Below are positions 23,540 to 35,073 of a DNA stretch of 64,000 nt, piece after piece. The notes under the pieces were generated by a model. That model was not told the origin of the DNA. It ran no database searches and saw only the letters and a list, made by a program, of their open reading frames with translations. Position 1 is the stretch's first letter; each line of letters starts with the position of its first letter. Position numbers and translations under genes: made by a program. Source of the DNA: Cryphonectria parasitica EP155 (Eukaryota; Ascomycota; Sordariomycetes; Diaporthales; Cryphonectriaceae); assembly GCF_011745365.1 (NCBI RefSeq), contig NW_024468913.1, positions 2,914,001-2,978,000 on the forward strand. Reading direction: 5' to 3'.

Positions 23540-24850
23540 ATGGCCGATCTTTTATACGACCTGCTAGCATCACAGCCCGGTGCCGACCTGCCCAAGACAC
23601 CCAGTGATCAGACCTCCTTGGACTACCTGAAGCACCTGGCCGCTCAGCCTCTGTCCTCTCTAGACAGGACTGAGCCCCAGTCAATTTCTCAATCCTCTCA
23701 TACCCTCCTCATATCTCTTCAGTCCTTGTCCAAAAGGTCATACAAGCCCATCATTGAATCCGCATCTCATCATGCTTCGTTACAGACGGCCCTTCCAGCA
23801 CTGGCCAGCAGCACAGCAGAGCTGCGGCATGCCATACCGAGATTGGACAACGAGGCCGTGAAATTCTCAAGCACATACAACAAGGCCAGCGAGAATGATG
23901 TACTGGCGAGGAGAAAACGGGCCCTACTTCTGTCAAGGAATGTCGAGCGTCTCGTGGATGTACTGGAGCTACCCACCTTACTGAATTCGGCCATCTCGGC
24001 CTCACCACCGAATTACTCCTCGGCATTGGATCTCAATGGTCACATACGAAGACTACATTCTCTCTATCCCACCTCGCCGCTGATCGCATCTATATCAGCG
24101 CAGGCAGACGAGGCAATGAAGACGATGGCAGCGAACCTGGTACTCTCGTTGAAAGCACCGGGCCTGAAACTAGCCGCCTCATTACGGACCATCAGCTGGC
24201 TACGGAGGGTACTTCCTGACCTTGAGACGGCTGGGTCCCAAGACAAGAGCCATGGCTCGCAGGACAGAGTCTTGGGCGCGGTGTTCCTCGTGTGCCGCCT
24301 TGCCACGCTCTTGAACATGCTTGATGCGCTGGATCCACTGAAGGAACTCGCGGACCAGGAGAAGACACGACAAAAGTCAATCGGCAGCGGAAACGCCTGG
24401 TCAGGAGGCCAGCAGACGGAGAGGTACCTGAAGCGGTATATTGAGATATTCCGCGAGCAGAGTTTTGCAATCGTATCCATGTACAGGAGCATATTCCCAG
24501 CGACCTCCGATGCACCAGCTCCTGCGAGCGGAAAGGAGGACCCCCTCGAGCCGCTACCATCGTCTCTGTCAACCTTTCCGCTATATCTTGTCGACATGCT
24601 ACTCGAGACCTTGCGGCTATACCTTCCAACCGTCAAGGATCAAGCATCAAGAGATAGTCTGTTGACGCAGGTTTTGTACTGTGCCGGTAGCTTGGGCCGG
24701 CTGGGAGGTGACTTCGGGTTGTTCTTGGCAGGCTTAGACCTTGGAAGTGAGGCAGAGGAGGAGTGGGTAGAGGTCGTGAGGCGACATCGACAATTGGCTG
24801 GACGCCTGGAGTCCATTGTCGGAGACTTCAAAGAGAAGACAACCAAATAG
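23540..24850 (+). CDS. COG8: Conserved oligomeric Golgi complex subunit 8 (Dor1 family)
   Basis: Subunit of the COG tether that recaptures Golgi resident enzymes by retrograde vesicles; COG8 sits in lobe B. Intronless, 436 aa. It matches the Dor1 family across SYKPIIESASHHASL, LSRNVERLVDVLELPTLL, the GHIRRLHSLYPTSPLI region and LVLSLKAPGLKLAASLRTI. The C-terminal third has the conserved EIFREQSFAIVSMYRSIF and a helical end. It is mainly alpha-helical and cytosolic, with no signal or membrane segment. The start is the first ATG after stop codons in all frames nearby. Length is in the range of filamentous-fungal COG8 proteins and shorter than metazoan ones. Confidence 0.88.
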   Translation: MADLLYDLLASQPGADLPKTPSDQTSLDYLKHLAAQPLSSLDRTEPQSISQSSHTLLISLQSLSKRSYKPIIESASHHASLQTALPALASSTAELRHAIPRLDNEAVKFSSTYNKASENDVLARRKRALLLSRNVERLVDVLELPTLLNSAISASPPNYSSALDLNGHIRRLHSLYPTSPLIASISAQADEAMKTMAANLVLSLKAPGLKLAASLRTISWLRRVLPDLETAGSQDKSHGSQDRVLGAVFLVCRLATLLNMLDALDPLKELADQEKTRQKSIGSGNAWSGGQQTERYLKRYIEIFREQSFAIVSMYRSIFPATSDAPAPASGKEDPLEPLPSSLSTFPLYLVDMLLETLRLYLPTVKDQASRDSLLTQVLYCAGSLGRLGGDFGLFLAGLDLGSEAEEEWVEVVRRHRQLAGRLESIVGDFKEKTTK

Positions 24851-25411
24851 ATTTTCTCCCGCGGCTCCTGAGGGCTGGAGCCGGGAGTCCCGGAGGACAC
24901 CATTCACGACTCTGGGTGAGTCAATGGGTCCCTAAAAATACAAACTGCATCCTTTGCGTACGGGACTGCGCGAAATATGACAAATCTGATTATCTTTGCC
25001 GAGCCAACAAGAACATGGGTCTCCCAACGACGAGTATCTTGGTATGTAAGATCGGGACGATTCCCAGGCACGGGGTTGACAACAGTGGATACACACGGCA
25101 GTTCCCGGACTGTGACGCATTCCGCCGGATCGGCCGCCGCTCCGGTTCTCGAAAACCTAAAAAAGCATGCCGTCACCACTGAGCTTAAGCTCTTGTCCTT
25201 CATCCTCACAACAATAAAAGACGACAACAACATCCTCTTTTTTCGCGCCAACACCACGGCACAATGGCTCGATGCACGATCTGAATCAACTCATCCAACC
25301 GTCGATAGGTGCACCGTGACCTTAAACAGAAATGCTGAATTATGAAACCTTAGCATTTCCGGACACTCGAAATTCGAATCGTACTGCGGCTCGCCCGAAT
25401 TACACTTCGCG
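24851..25411. other. Intergenic, COG8 to HEM25
   Basis: About 560 bp holding the COG8 3' end and the HEM25 promoter. Only short frames are present and nothing distinctive is seen. Confidence 0.5.
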
Positions 25412-26502
25412 ATGAGCAGCGATGGCTCTCCCAAGGCCAAGTCCAAATCGAGTGAGCACCTTTGCATTATGTGCATTTCATACACAGATGTCTGACTGAA
25501 AAACGCACAGCCTACCATTTCGTAGCCGGCCTTGGGTCTGGCATGCTCTCCGCCGTCCTTCTCCAACCAATCGATCTTCTCAAGACCCGTGTGCAACAAT
25601 CTGGCCACCACTCCCTGACCGCTGCCCTTCGCGAGATCCGAAATTCTCCTCGCATACTACCTGCGCTATGGCGAGGCGCGACACCATCCGCTCTGCGCAC
25701 CGGCTTCGGAAGCGCAATATATTTCACATCCTTGAATGCGATCCGAACCAACGTCTCACGCATTCCCTTCCTTGCAGCAGACACCGGAACCGGCGACAGC
25801 GCACTCAGTACCATTAGAGACCGTGTGAAAGCCGGCGCAGGACATTCCCACTCGTCTTCGCTTGTCAAGCTCTCCAACACGGGGAACTTGCTGGCGGGTG
25901 CAGTGGCGCGCACGTTTGCTGGCATGATCTTGATGCCGCTGACGGTGATCAAGGTGCGATATGAGTCGAATCTGTACTCTTATGGCTCAATCTCGGCAGC
26001 AGGACGGGATATACTAGCAAAGGAAGGGGCAAAAGGTTTCTTCTCTGGCTTTGGCGCGACGGCCATGCGGGATGCGCCCTATGCAGGACTGTATGTGCTG
26101 TTCTACGAGCAGAGCAAGAAGAGGCTGAGCGCATGGCACGGAGCCAATGACAATTCCCACTCTGCCGAGTCAAGGGGACATGGCAGGATGGGTGTCTCGA
26201 CTGCTGCGACGATCAACTTTTCCTCAGGGGTCATTGCCGGCGGCGCGTGTTCTGCGATATCGAACCCCTTCGACGCGGTCAAGACGAGGATACAGCTGCA
26301 GCCCGGCGTGTATCGAAACATGTTCCATGCAGCGCACATGATGGCAACCCAGGAGGGGATGCGCTCGTTCTTGGATGGTCTGGCTTTGCGTATGGGCCGT
26401 AAGGCTCTGAGTTCAGCACTGGCATGGACAGTGTATGAGGAGTTGGTCAGGAGGGCTGAAGTCACACTGAACCCCACAAAGAGAAGGGAGAATGTCTTGT
26501 AA
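25412..26502 (+). CDS. HEM25: Mitochondrial glycine carrier Hem25 (SLC25A38 family)
   Basis: Inner-membrane carrier that imports glycine for 5-aminolevulinate synthesis, the first step of haem biosynthesis. Exons 25412-25451 and 25511-26502 encode 343 aa (junction ...[15 protein letters not shown]). Three carrier repeats are visible with signature motifs [22 protein letters not shown] and [15 protein letters not shown]25A38-type features are the [21 protein letters not shown] segment and the [20 protein letters not shown] segment. A Ser/His-rich insertion lies between repeats 1 and 2, and another before repeat 3. The start is the ATG at 25412 and gives a short Ser/Lys-rich N-terminus, usual for carriers, which lack cleaved presequences. 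Confidence 0.9.
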
Positions 26503-26932
26503 GAGAAAGGAAAAAGGGCTGCATCATATGGAGGGGATCGGTCTGGGGTGCATTTCTTCCTGGAGTTTGGGCTTTGGAAAATAGGCAAGATACCACTCTG
26601 ATTCCCTTGGATCAATCACCTTTCCTCTCGCCCCAAAGGAAAGAAAGGACTCCACTGAAGTGTTTATATCAGTGTTTGGACCTTACTTTGATCCTTTGAA
26701 TCGATCGTTGTGTGCACTGGAGTGGCTTTCCGGCAAGGCATGTCGACTTTGGGTCAATAGGTCTGCCTGCTATTACATCTGTGTACCTCGTCTCCTCTCG
26801 AATTCCACTGTTATTTTTCTTTCTTTTCTTTGGACAGCTGCAATACCCAGCGTCTTCACTGCTTTGTGACCCAACAAAGCAGGCCTGACATCCTATCAGC
26901 TTCAAGACGTAGCTTAGCTTGTTGCTACTGGC
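26503..26932. other. Intergenic interval of 430 bp
   Basis: HEM25 3' end and promoter of the next gene. T-rich at 26815-26830. No gene is seen. Confidence 0.5.
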
Positions 26933-27394
26933 ATGATGTCCTCTCGCAAAGTGAAGCCCTCGTGGCCCACTAAGAGGTTTATCCTCATGCCTTGGGATGT
27001 TTCTCATTATTCAACACAGCTCATGGCTGTGAGACTCATTCAGGAGTTTGCTGCTGAGGAAGCTGCAGAGATCAGAGCTTATTTCCGGGCTATTGAAGCT
27101 GCCATGGCTGCTGCTTTCTCTGCTGCTGCTGCGGAGAGGTCTAAGAGGGAGGAAGCAGTACTTGCTGTCATGGAAAATGCAGACAAGGGAACCCGAGCAC
27201 ATGCTGCTCAGCCAGCTGCCATCCAAGAGGCCACTACAGAGAAGCATGAAGCTGCAGGACTACTCGCGGCAGTGGGTGATGAGGCATCTCCATGCGAGTC
27301 ATCAGCCAAGTATCATCAACAAAAGCCAGCTACCGAGGAGGACTTCTCGGACAAGCAAGGAAAAGTCAACACAACCATCACGCACCCTCCCTCC

Positions 27395-27439
<45 letters not shown>

Positions 27440-28371
27440 AACAACAACAACAGCAACCATCAATCTACCAATATGGAGGCGGAGAACGACAACAATGGCA
27501 ACGTCAACGGCACCCTCGCTCGCGTTCGCAAGGGCAACTTCGTTCCTGACCCAGAGGCTCCTGAGTTTGAGATTCCTTGGGCACCTCAGGGCTTGCACAC
27601 ATTCTCGAACGAGGAAGCCCAGATCTCTCAGCAGGCTTCCGAGATCGAAGAGCCTTCTCTGGGCAGGAACCTGGCTCTGGCTATGACCAGGGTGAAGGCA
27701 GGCAAGCCCAAGATTATGAACGAGCGGAACACTTGGTGCGGCAGATTCCTTGACGTAAGTCTTGTTCTTCTTCCTTCTTACTATCTTGAAATGTTGTTGA
27801 TGGCTTCGTTTACGTTTCACTGACAAAAGTTCGTCTCCAGGCCTTCAATGGTGACGAAAACAGTGACAACAGCGTCACCCTGCGCGCCTTCCTCAACACC
27901 CCAGGCCTCCCCCTCATTTACAAGCTTAAGTCCTACATCGCCTTCAGCACTAATTTCGTCCCCAAGGCCTCTACCGACGGCGACGGCGGCGGCAGCAGCA
28001 GCAGCTACTCCACGTATGCCCCTCTCGCCCGGTCGCGCAGCTCCACGCCCATCAAGGACGGCGCCTGTCTGCCCAGCTCTCCGACGAACCACTGGCACAA
28101 GCAGGTCCTGAAGGAGGAGGACGGTGAGTCTGGCTGGGAGACCGAACCCTATAGTTCCGACGCGGTCACCGCTAGCTCCGAGGACGATGAGACCTGCGCC
28201 CTGGGCAGGGAGGACGAGTGTCGCCGCGAGACCCGCCTCCACTACCTCAAGCAGGCCGAGCGTACTTACGAGGCGTGCATACTCGTCTACACCGCCGATG
28301 AGGACGTCGAGCTCCTGGCACATGAGAAGGCTTGGCTGGAGTACGAGTTACAAGCCGCCAAGGAGGGCTGA
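26933..28371 (+). CDS. Uncharacterised protein with poly-Asn tract
   Basis: I do not recognise a family. Exons 26933-27754 and 27841-28371 (donor GTAAGT, branch CTGAC, acceptor CAG, phase 0) encode 450 aa. The N-terminal 140 residues are Ala/Glu-rich and probably helical (IRAYFRAIEAAMAAAFSAAA). A run of about 19 Asn follows, then a compact-looking region with VRKGNFVPDPEAPEFEIPWA, the segment AMTRVKAGKPKIMNERNTWC across the intron, and TLRAFLNTPGLPLIYKLKSY. The C-terminus is Ser-rich then acidic/helical (LHYLKQAERTYEACILVY). No signal peptide or membrane segment is seen. The second exon has no early ATG and is clearly coding by codon pattern and by splice-phase agreement. An alternative start is the Met just after the Asn run (27473), which would drop the low-complexity half. 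Confidence 0.65.
27395..27453 (+). repeat. (AAC)n microsatellite, poly-Asn
   Basis: Nearly pure AAC repeat of about 19 units with one AAT interruption, followed by AGC. It is read in the Asn frame of the uncharacterised protein and is a likely length-variable locus. Confidence 0.9.
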
Positions 28372-28636
28372 GCTGGCTTGTGAGGCGGGCGCTGCATACT
28401 ACGGGCCGCGAATGGATGGGAGGAGGGGAAAACATGGCATTTCTAGGTAGCACTGTCTCAACGTGATTGCTCTATGCAAGAGTTAATGAGTGGGACCTGA
28501 AATCGAGTCTTGACTTACAAAACGTTAGCAACACGACGCACCGTGGCAAAATCATTGTGAAGTTCGGAGGATGTGTGCATTAGTTGGACTGCTGCGTAGC
28601 TGGCTACCAATGATTCCTCCACCGTTTGCATCGTCT

Positions 28637-30520
28637 TTACTTCTTCGGCTTGGCGCCAAACTTCTTTTTGCTGCCCTTCATCTTTAGATCCTTGGGTTTG
28701 CCATCCTTGGAACTCGCCCGGCGACCCTCGAAGATGATTGCCTCAGGTGTCTTCAACGCGACGGAAGTCTCGTTCCTATAACCCTTACCCGGGCGTTCGG
28801 ATCGCTTGTCTCCCCTCTCCCTCCACTTGCCACTTCTTGCATTGGACTTGGATATCCTGGCCTTGGCGGCTGCAGAATGACCAAGTAGCTTCCCAGCCCG
28901 GCCCGCCATGGTCTGCTGGTCAGCTGTGAGCTTGGGCACATATCTCGTGCTCTTCTTGCCAGCTTTGCTGCTGGTCTTGAGCGCAGCAACCTTCTCGGCT
29001 GTCTTCTTCTCCATCGCCCTGGCCGTCTTGTGAGGGGCTTTGCAGCGGTTCACGCGCAGCCCGCGAGGCAGCATGGGAGGGAACTTCTTCCCGTTCAGGA
29101 GGAGAGCTGCTTCGACAGAGTTACCATCCTATGTATCGCGTTAGCACCTCACAAGCACTCAATCATTCCTTGCGCCGACCGTTACTCACATAAAATTGCA
29201 CATAGGCGATGCCCTTGCCGACTCTTGTCACCTGGTCACGCACAACCCGAACGCTTTCGACCTTTCCAGCATGCTGACCGAAAGTCCGCCACAGACCCTC
29301 TTCGACATCCATTGGCACCTTGGTGCGCTTGCGCTTCTCGGTCTTCTCCTTGCCGTCCTCGCCCAGCTTTATGTTGAGCACCGTCTCGTCATCCACGAAG
29401 CCCAGGTTGCCGACGAACACGCATCGCCGATGGTCGACCTCGGCTGGATGGGCGACACTGTCGACTCGCAGATGACGGTCCAGCACGACCGTGCCATTCA
29501 GCTTCGCGCACGCCGCACGTGCTGCGGCCACGCTACTGTATACCACGTACGCATTGGTCGACTGTGTTGTTGCCTCCATCGTGGCCTTGGTGATGAAGGC
29601 GGCGCGCTTTGGCATTGCAGCTGTGGCGAAGGCCACGGACCGGAACCGGTGGGACTCGATGGTCTGCGGCGGCGAGGCTTCCTTGTCTAGCACCGAGGAG
29701 AGATGCGCCAGCAGCGTCTTCTTAGCCTTCTTCGAGCTGATGGCTTCGACGGAGACGTTGGACAAGAAGACGGTGCGCGAGGCCTTCTCGACCTCGTCGG
29801 GCTTCTTGGTTTGCTTGAGGGACTCGTGCATGGGAATATCACCATCTGAGTCCTCCTCGCCGTCCTTCGCCTGTGATGCGTCCTCTACCTCCTCTTCATT
29901 GCCACTCTCTGGTAGCTTCCTTCGCTTGTTCACAGGAGGTTCCTCGTCGGTCAACTTTTGGAAGTACTTGCTCTCCAGGTCGTGAAACTCATCCTGCTTC
30001 CTCTTGCGCTTCTGCTTGCGCTCGTGCTCCTGGGCCTCGGCAAATAGTTGAGCCGCAGCGTCGCGCTCGTCGGCCTCACTGTCTGCAGAGTCGCTTTGGT
30101 CGCTCAGAGGGGTAGTTTCTTCGTTATCGGAGCCATCTTCTTCCTCGGCGCCCTCCGACTCCTCGTCCTCGCCATCAACATCTGAGTTGCCTTCGTCGTC
30201 GCTGCCGACCTCCTCTTCATCCTCATCCTCATCCTCATCGTCCTCGCTCTTTGACTCCAGCCTCAGCTTTGGCGTAATCAGTACAGGATATCGAGCTTTC
30301 ACAGGTGTCTTGACGGGCCCGGACTATTGACTTTTATAAGTGTTTGCTCTGTATTCTGGAAACCGAGTCGGACGGTAGGTCTTACGCTTGCTGAGAAGAG
30401 AGCATCGAGGGTCGGGTCTATCTTCTTGGAAGAAGCAGACAGTGCGGAGCTCCTGAAAGCTGATTAGATACCGTGAAATCACTGCTTCGCAGCCCAGACA
30501 ACTTACTTGTTCTTCGCCAT
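28637..30520 (-). CDS. NOP12: Nucleolar RNA-binding protein Nop12
   Basis: Nucleolar protein required for 25S rRNA / pre-60S maturation. Minus-strand exons 30520-30507 (14 nt), 30452-30386, 30323-29190 and 29128-28637 give 568 aa, all phases consistent. The N-terminus reads [20 protein letters not shown] then DALFSAS, typical of the family. A long acidic stretch follows (about 55-100), then basic [11 protein letters not shown]1 (about 208-318, starting RTVFLSNV) and RRM2 (about 327-440) with RNP2 CVFVGNL and RNP1 GKGIAYVQF; an insertion of about 30 charged residues sits after RNP2. The C-terminal 130 residues are Lys/Arg/Ser-rich and end [10 protein letters not shown], consistent with nucleolar targeting. 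It is head to head with DEP1 (about 690 bp apart). Confidence 0.92.
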
Positions 30521-31209
30521 TTTGGGACGTCGAGGGAGTGTAGAACAAAAGGCCCTCCGATTTGCTGACTGCGCCTTGTAAACTCAACAAAAATCACCAG
30601 AAAGATAAGACTGCAAAGCACAGTCGGGACTTCCAAAACGACTGGAAAATTAACGAGGTTGTCCCACTGAAAATGAAAAATTAAGCAGATTGACCCAATC
30701 AGTCTACGAGGCAGCCTTCAAATCCTCAACAGGCGAAAGACGGTCGCAATCCAAGGCGCTTCGCAAAAAAAATGATTGCCAAGACCCTTATCGATAGTTA
30801 CTGGGACCTTGTACTATAGTGAGTACGCCAATGGCGCAAGGGCCCTTTCGGCAGGCAATACCGCGGCACCCTTGTTAGATGGAGAAGCACGCCGCGGTGA
30901 AGCAGGTTACCCATTCACGCCCCGATTCTCTTCCCCTCGGCGCAGGATAGCCAACCTGCTCCTCCTTACCACACCACTACTACGAGACATCTTTTCAGCT
31001 CAACCTCACAAACTAGGCAAGACATGACCCACAGATTATTACTTCTCTGTCGCATGGCATACATCCTCAACCTCTAATCCACCGAATTTCTCTAAATCTA
31101 TCCTACGCCGCCATTCAGCTCGATTTTCCTGCCCACTGCGCCCGACACCGGCACACCCACCCACCCACACATACACACACCAGATCTCGAGCTCCGACAC
31201 AAGACAGCC
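30521..31209. other. Divergent promoter, NOP12 and DEP1
   Basis: About 690 bp between divergent ATGs. Short A-rich stretches (30670-30683, 30768-30775) lie in the middle. The DEP1-proximal part carries a CCCACCCACCCACACATACACACAC leader-like stretch. No gene is supported. Confidence 0.5.
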
Positions 31210-33318
31210 ATGGCAAGCGGCGCCACCGCGCCGCCTATAGCAATGGCTAATCCTCCGCACTCCCTTCTCGACCAAGACACCAGTACCGTATCCTCTCCGC
31301 TCAGCGAAGTCGTCGAGGACAAGGACACCGAACACATGGATGTTGACATTAAGAGTAACCCCTCCGATGACGACGAACCCGAGCAGATTGAGAACGGCCA
31401 AGCGGGTGAGTCCGCTGCCAACGAAGACTCTGAGTCCTTGAGTGAAATCGACTCCGAGGCAAGCACAGAGCGACTCTACGATACCCCGCGCAAGGGCAAC
31501 GGACAGCTCAACAATACAGCTTCAAACCCCGACTACCAGAAAGAGCCACAAACTGACAAGGTCCTCCGCTCCTTCAACCGAAGCCCTACCAAGCTACAAG
31601 AGCAATTACAAGCTAGTGCGGGCATGGCGTCTGGCGACGATGATAATGAAGATCTCTCCGAGGCCTCTGTAGGCGAAAGCGAGGCTGATTCAGACAAAGA
31701 CACTGGAAAATCACAAAGGAGCTCTCGTTCTTTACACCTAAAAACCCGGCAGTCGCACGTCGTGGCAAGCGACGAGCCCTCGACTGAGTCAAGAAAGCGC
31801 AAGCGACCGGCTCCGGTAGGGCAGTCTAGCGACAACGAGCATCCCCGCAAGAGAGCCAACTCCGTCATTGAGCCTAGCGACGCGGTCTCTTCGTTGTCTA
31901 AGGTGCTGTCTGAAGAGCTGGGGCGGGCCAACTCGACAGGCGGCAAGAGCGCTGAGCAATCCGGTGCCGAGAACGACGACACAATAATCAAGGAGGACGC
32001 CGATACTATCGCGGAATCGGTCGAAAAGCCTACAAACGAGCTCCTTACCAGATCCAGAAAGTCGAGGCGCAGTACGCCTAAGAGGTGGAAGACTTCTGCA
32101 GACGAAGCCCCAGTGGAGACCCACGAGACTGAGGAGCCGGCTGCAGAAAACGGCCAGCCGCCAGAGGACGAGCCGATTGAAACGGCTGAGGTTGATGAAG
32201 AGGCCGAGATTGCGCACAAAAATGAAGAAGAATGTGAGCAGGCTCCGATTGCCATTTACGACCCTGCCACGACTGACCCATTGCCTACAGTGGAGAGAAA
32301 ACGTCATGCTTTTGACCAGCTAGGAACGATCGAGAAGCAATTTGCAGTTCTGCGGGATCGGTAGGTACTCCTTGGCAATCCGTGTTTGGTTCTTGAAATT
32401 CATGCTGACGTGCCTCTGCTACGCAGACTATACGAAGAGCGACTCGCGCAGCTCAACGAAGAGCAGGCATTATTGGAGGGCGACAACCCGACCCATCCCG
32501 AATACCTTGCGATGATGCAGTGCATCGACAGCCGCCGTGACGACAAAGTGAGAGTAACCGAAATAGAGTACCAGTACAATATGGACGCCCTGGATCGGTG
32601 GGCTGTAGCCCGTCGAGCCCAGATCTTGTCTCAATTTTACCAGAGCGTGCGGGAATCAAGAGAAAAAACGCTGGACGAGCTCGGGAAACAATGGTACGAG
32701 ATACAACACGAGCGCAGGAAGAATGCCAATCCGATACCGGATTATGGGTTTCGATTTCCCAAGACGAAGGCGTTGCAGAAGAAGCAAGCAATTGCGCACA
32801 GCAAAGAGACTTCGATTCTGGCTGGTGTTGCCCAACACCATGGGTTCCCTGCTGCGCCTGAGATGAAGGCTGCATCGCGGGCCGAAATTGAGGACGACTT
32901 TGAAGCTATGCATGTGAGTCTTGGAAGCCTCAACTCGAAGCAGCGGAACGTGTACTGATACGGCTGGTAGCGAGCTCGGCACAGCGTTATGGGTTCCGCG
33001 CAGCAAGTACAGCCCACGCTTAATGAGTATGGAGCAGTGCCCTTTGGGCGGACCCTAGGACCGGCCGGGGAACAATTCTTGGAGCAGACACCGTGGGCCA
33101 ACCCAAAGCACCCATCCCATGGCTCACGACGGCACTCGCATGGTGCTTATGCAGGCCCACCAGCGTTTTCGAACCAAACGAAAGCACTACATCAACAAGC
33201 CGGAGCTACCTGGTATGCAAATGGCCAAGTGAATGGAGATTCAGGGCATAAACATGCCCCGGGGGCAGATCCAGAAACAGGGCATGCGCGAAAGGTGGCT
33301 GAAGCCCGCCACATCTGA
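31210..33318 (+). CDS. DEP1: Sds3-like/Dep1 subunit of the Rpd3L histone deacetylase complex
   Basis: Nuclear subunit expected to scaffold the Rpd3L deacetylase and act in transcriptional repression. Exons 31210-32360, 32427-32913 and 32971-33318 encode 661 aa. The N-terminal half is disordered and acidic/Ser-rich, with SSPLSEVVEDKD and SLSEIDSEASTERLY, the pattern of fungal Dep1 proteins, and basic RKRKRPA and PRKRAN stretches that may be nuclear localisation signals. The Sds3-like helical domain follows from about residue 365 (TIEKQFAVLRDRLYEERLAQ) through EYQYNMDALDRWAVARRAQI to about 480. The C-terminus is Gln/His/Gly-rich. Sds3 itself shares this domain; the N-terminal motifs favour Dep1. 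Confidence 0.82.
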
Positions 33319-33917
33319 GCGTGCGACGGTTCCCATTTGCATGTGTCGGGCGGGCTCGGTTGCGGCCTCGGGTTGTTTTTTGGAGTTGCGATACCCCTGG
33401 GGATGAAGGTGTTCTTTTCTGGCTTGTACCAAGAATTACGTCTGGTGTCTTTCTCTGCGCGGCGTACGCCAGTCCAGTCTGGGCGACTATTGATTGATTT
33501 TCATAGCCCTCAGAGCCATATATGGCAACAGGAGCATTCTACTGGGAGGAGTTGTCTGGGGCTTTTATGATTCGCAGCTATGAGCTAATTTTCGCGACGG
33601 CTTTGTCGGTCTATTCTATTTCCCATCTGCCGTATGGAGCTTCGTCCTGGCAATTGCCCCAGGTTTGAGCCTTTTTGTTGCTGTCGATAGAGTATTGTAA
33701 CTATACAAGCATGCGCCTACGACCAGCGCATATTGAGCCACGCCAAGCCAGGCCATCCCGTCTTCATAGGGGCACTCGTATGGTTCCAAGCAAAATACTC
33801 GTACGTAACATGCTCTATTCGCGCTGTTCGTGGTCATATTGCACAGCCAGGAGATACTCGGACGAGCAGCCGCTGCGTATGTCGTGCCGTTCCCAACGTT
33901 TAAGCAAATATATTCTT
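33319..33917. other. Convergent interval, DEP1 and COA3
   Basis: About 600 bp between convergent stop codons. Frames continue on the minus strand past the COA3 stop but carry no recognised domain and are taken as 3' UTR. Confidence 0.5.
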
Positions 33918-34296
33918 TCATTGTTTGGCTATCTCGGGTTTGCCTTGTTGTGCCTGGTGAACCGGAACATCTGGTACCTTGACGTCTTCGAACTCGTCCT
34001 GGCCGACGGCTTTTATCGTGTATGCGTCTGTTCAAGATCAGTCTTTGGCAACTCTGACGCAGTATTTGCTCGGAACCAATGGTCGACTTACAGACACCAG
34101 TGACAATTCCAGCCATGATCAGACCGGTCACAGCGTTCTTGACCAGATATGGGCGCCGCGCCCGCAGAAGGGCTGCGGACTGCGCATTGGCTCGGGTATA
34201 GTAGCTGGAGTGGTCGTACCTGTTTTGAGACTGGTCAGTCAGGTGGATATGGAACACTTGCTATGTGCATGATGTTTTTGGGTCTCACCCTGCCAT
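33918..34296 (-). CDS. COA3: Cytochrome c oxidase assembly factor Coa3
   Basis: Inner-membrane protein that with Cox14 binds newly made Cox1 and couples its translation to complex IV assembly. Minus-strand exons 34296-34289 (8 nt), 34219-34092 and 34027-33918 give 81 aa. The protein begins MAGYDHSSYYTRANAQSAAL, continues with the signature LLRARRPYLVKNAVTGLI and a single membrane segment ending VYAYTIKAV, then GQDEFEDVKVPD, the family hallmark, and a short Gln-rich tail. The family match across both introns fixes the splice sites. The track-length ATG frame on this strand is not the gene; it runs through both introns. Head to head with PTA1. Confidence 0.93.
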
Positions 34297-35073
34297 GTTG
34301 AAGAGAAACTTTGGTCTTCTGCGTTGTTGGTGTTGGAGAGAAAAGAGGAAGAAACGGTCGGTCGCCTGATTCCGGTAGAATCAGATGCCTGACTCCGTGA
34401 CCAGAAAGGTTGGATTATGTAAGCCAAGCAGTGATCTCATCTGTCTTCAAATGGCTGCTGGGCCGTGACAGGGGGGGGAGGTCCTCCCAAACAGGGGTAG
34501 CAGAGAGTAGCAGCTACTGCCGACGCGCTTAGGCTCGATTTTCTAGGCTGCGTCTGCTTTTCGACCACGCTCAATCGTCATCTCTCATCAACCAAACCAA
34601 CCCAAGCCCGCAGCCTTTCTTTCTACATTGAAAGGAGGCACAACCGATCTACCGACCACCTGACAGCACACACGTCGATTCATAGTGACGGCACGCATCA
34701 ACTTATGTTTTTCACTGGCGAAGCAAAGAATGCGACTAAAGATCACTGCGACACTAACGACGTCTTTCAACAAAGCGACACTCGCGCGTCACGGCAATTC
34801 TCTCCAACTTCGCTCCTTGGTCACTCGCTTTGGATGCACGTTGCAAACTGATGACTCCTGCTGCCTTTCGTTCTGCCTGCTCCTGCTCATCCCCCATCGT
34901 CGACCCTCTGGAGCCCTGCCTCATCCCAAATACAACACCTCCATCCTCGTAGAGTAAAAGCTGGGACGTCCCCTTTTTCCCACAGACAGATCTCCCATAT
35001 CCCACGATTCAACTCGGCTTCTCTGCAAGTCCTTGTGTCTGGGCCCTCTTTGCTGCACAAAACTGTGCCCATT
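34297..35073. other. Divergent promoter, COA3 and PTA1
   Basis: About 780 bp between divergent ATGs, with a G8 run near 34471 and a pyrimidine-rich stretch before PTA1. An in-frame GTG at 35035 is not needed as a start because the ATG at 35074 matches the expected N-terminus. No gene is supported. Confidence 0.5.

Noticed and set aside
33616..34257. Frame of 213 codons on the minus strand
   Set aside because: It contains COA3 exons but reads through both introns and past the true stop; the spliced 81-aa Coa3 fits the family exactly.
35035..35073. Upstream extension of PTA1
   Set aside because: It starts with GTG; the ATG at 35074 is a proper start and gives the expected N-terminus.
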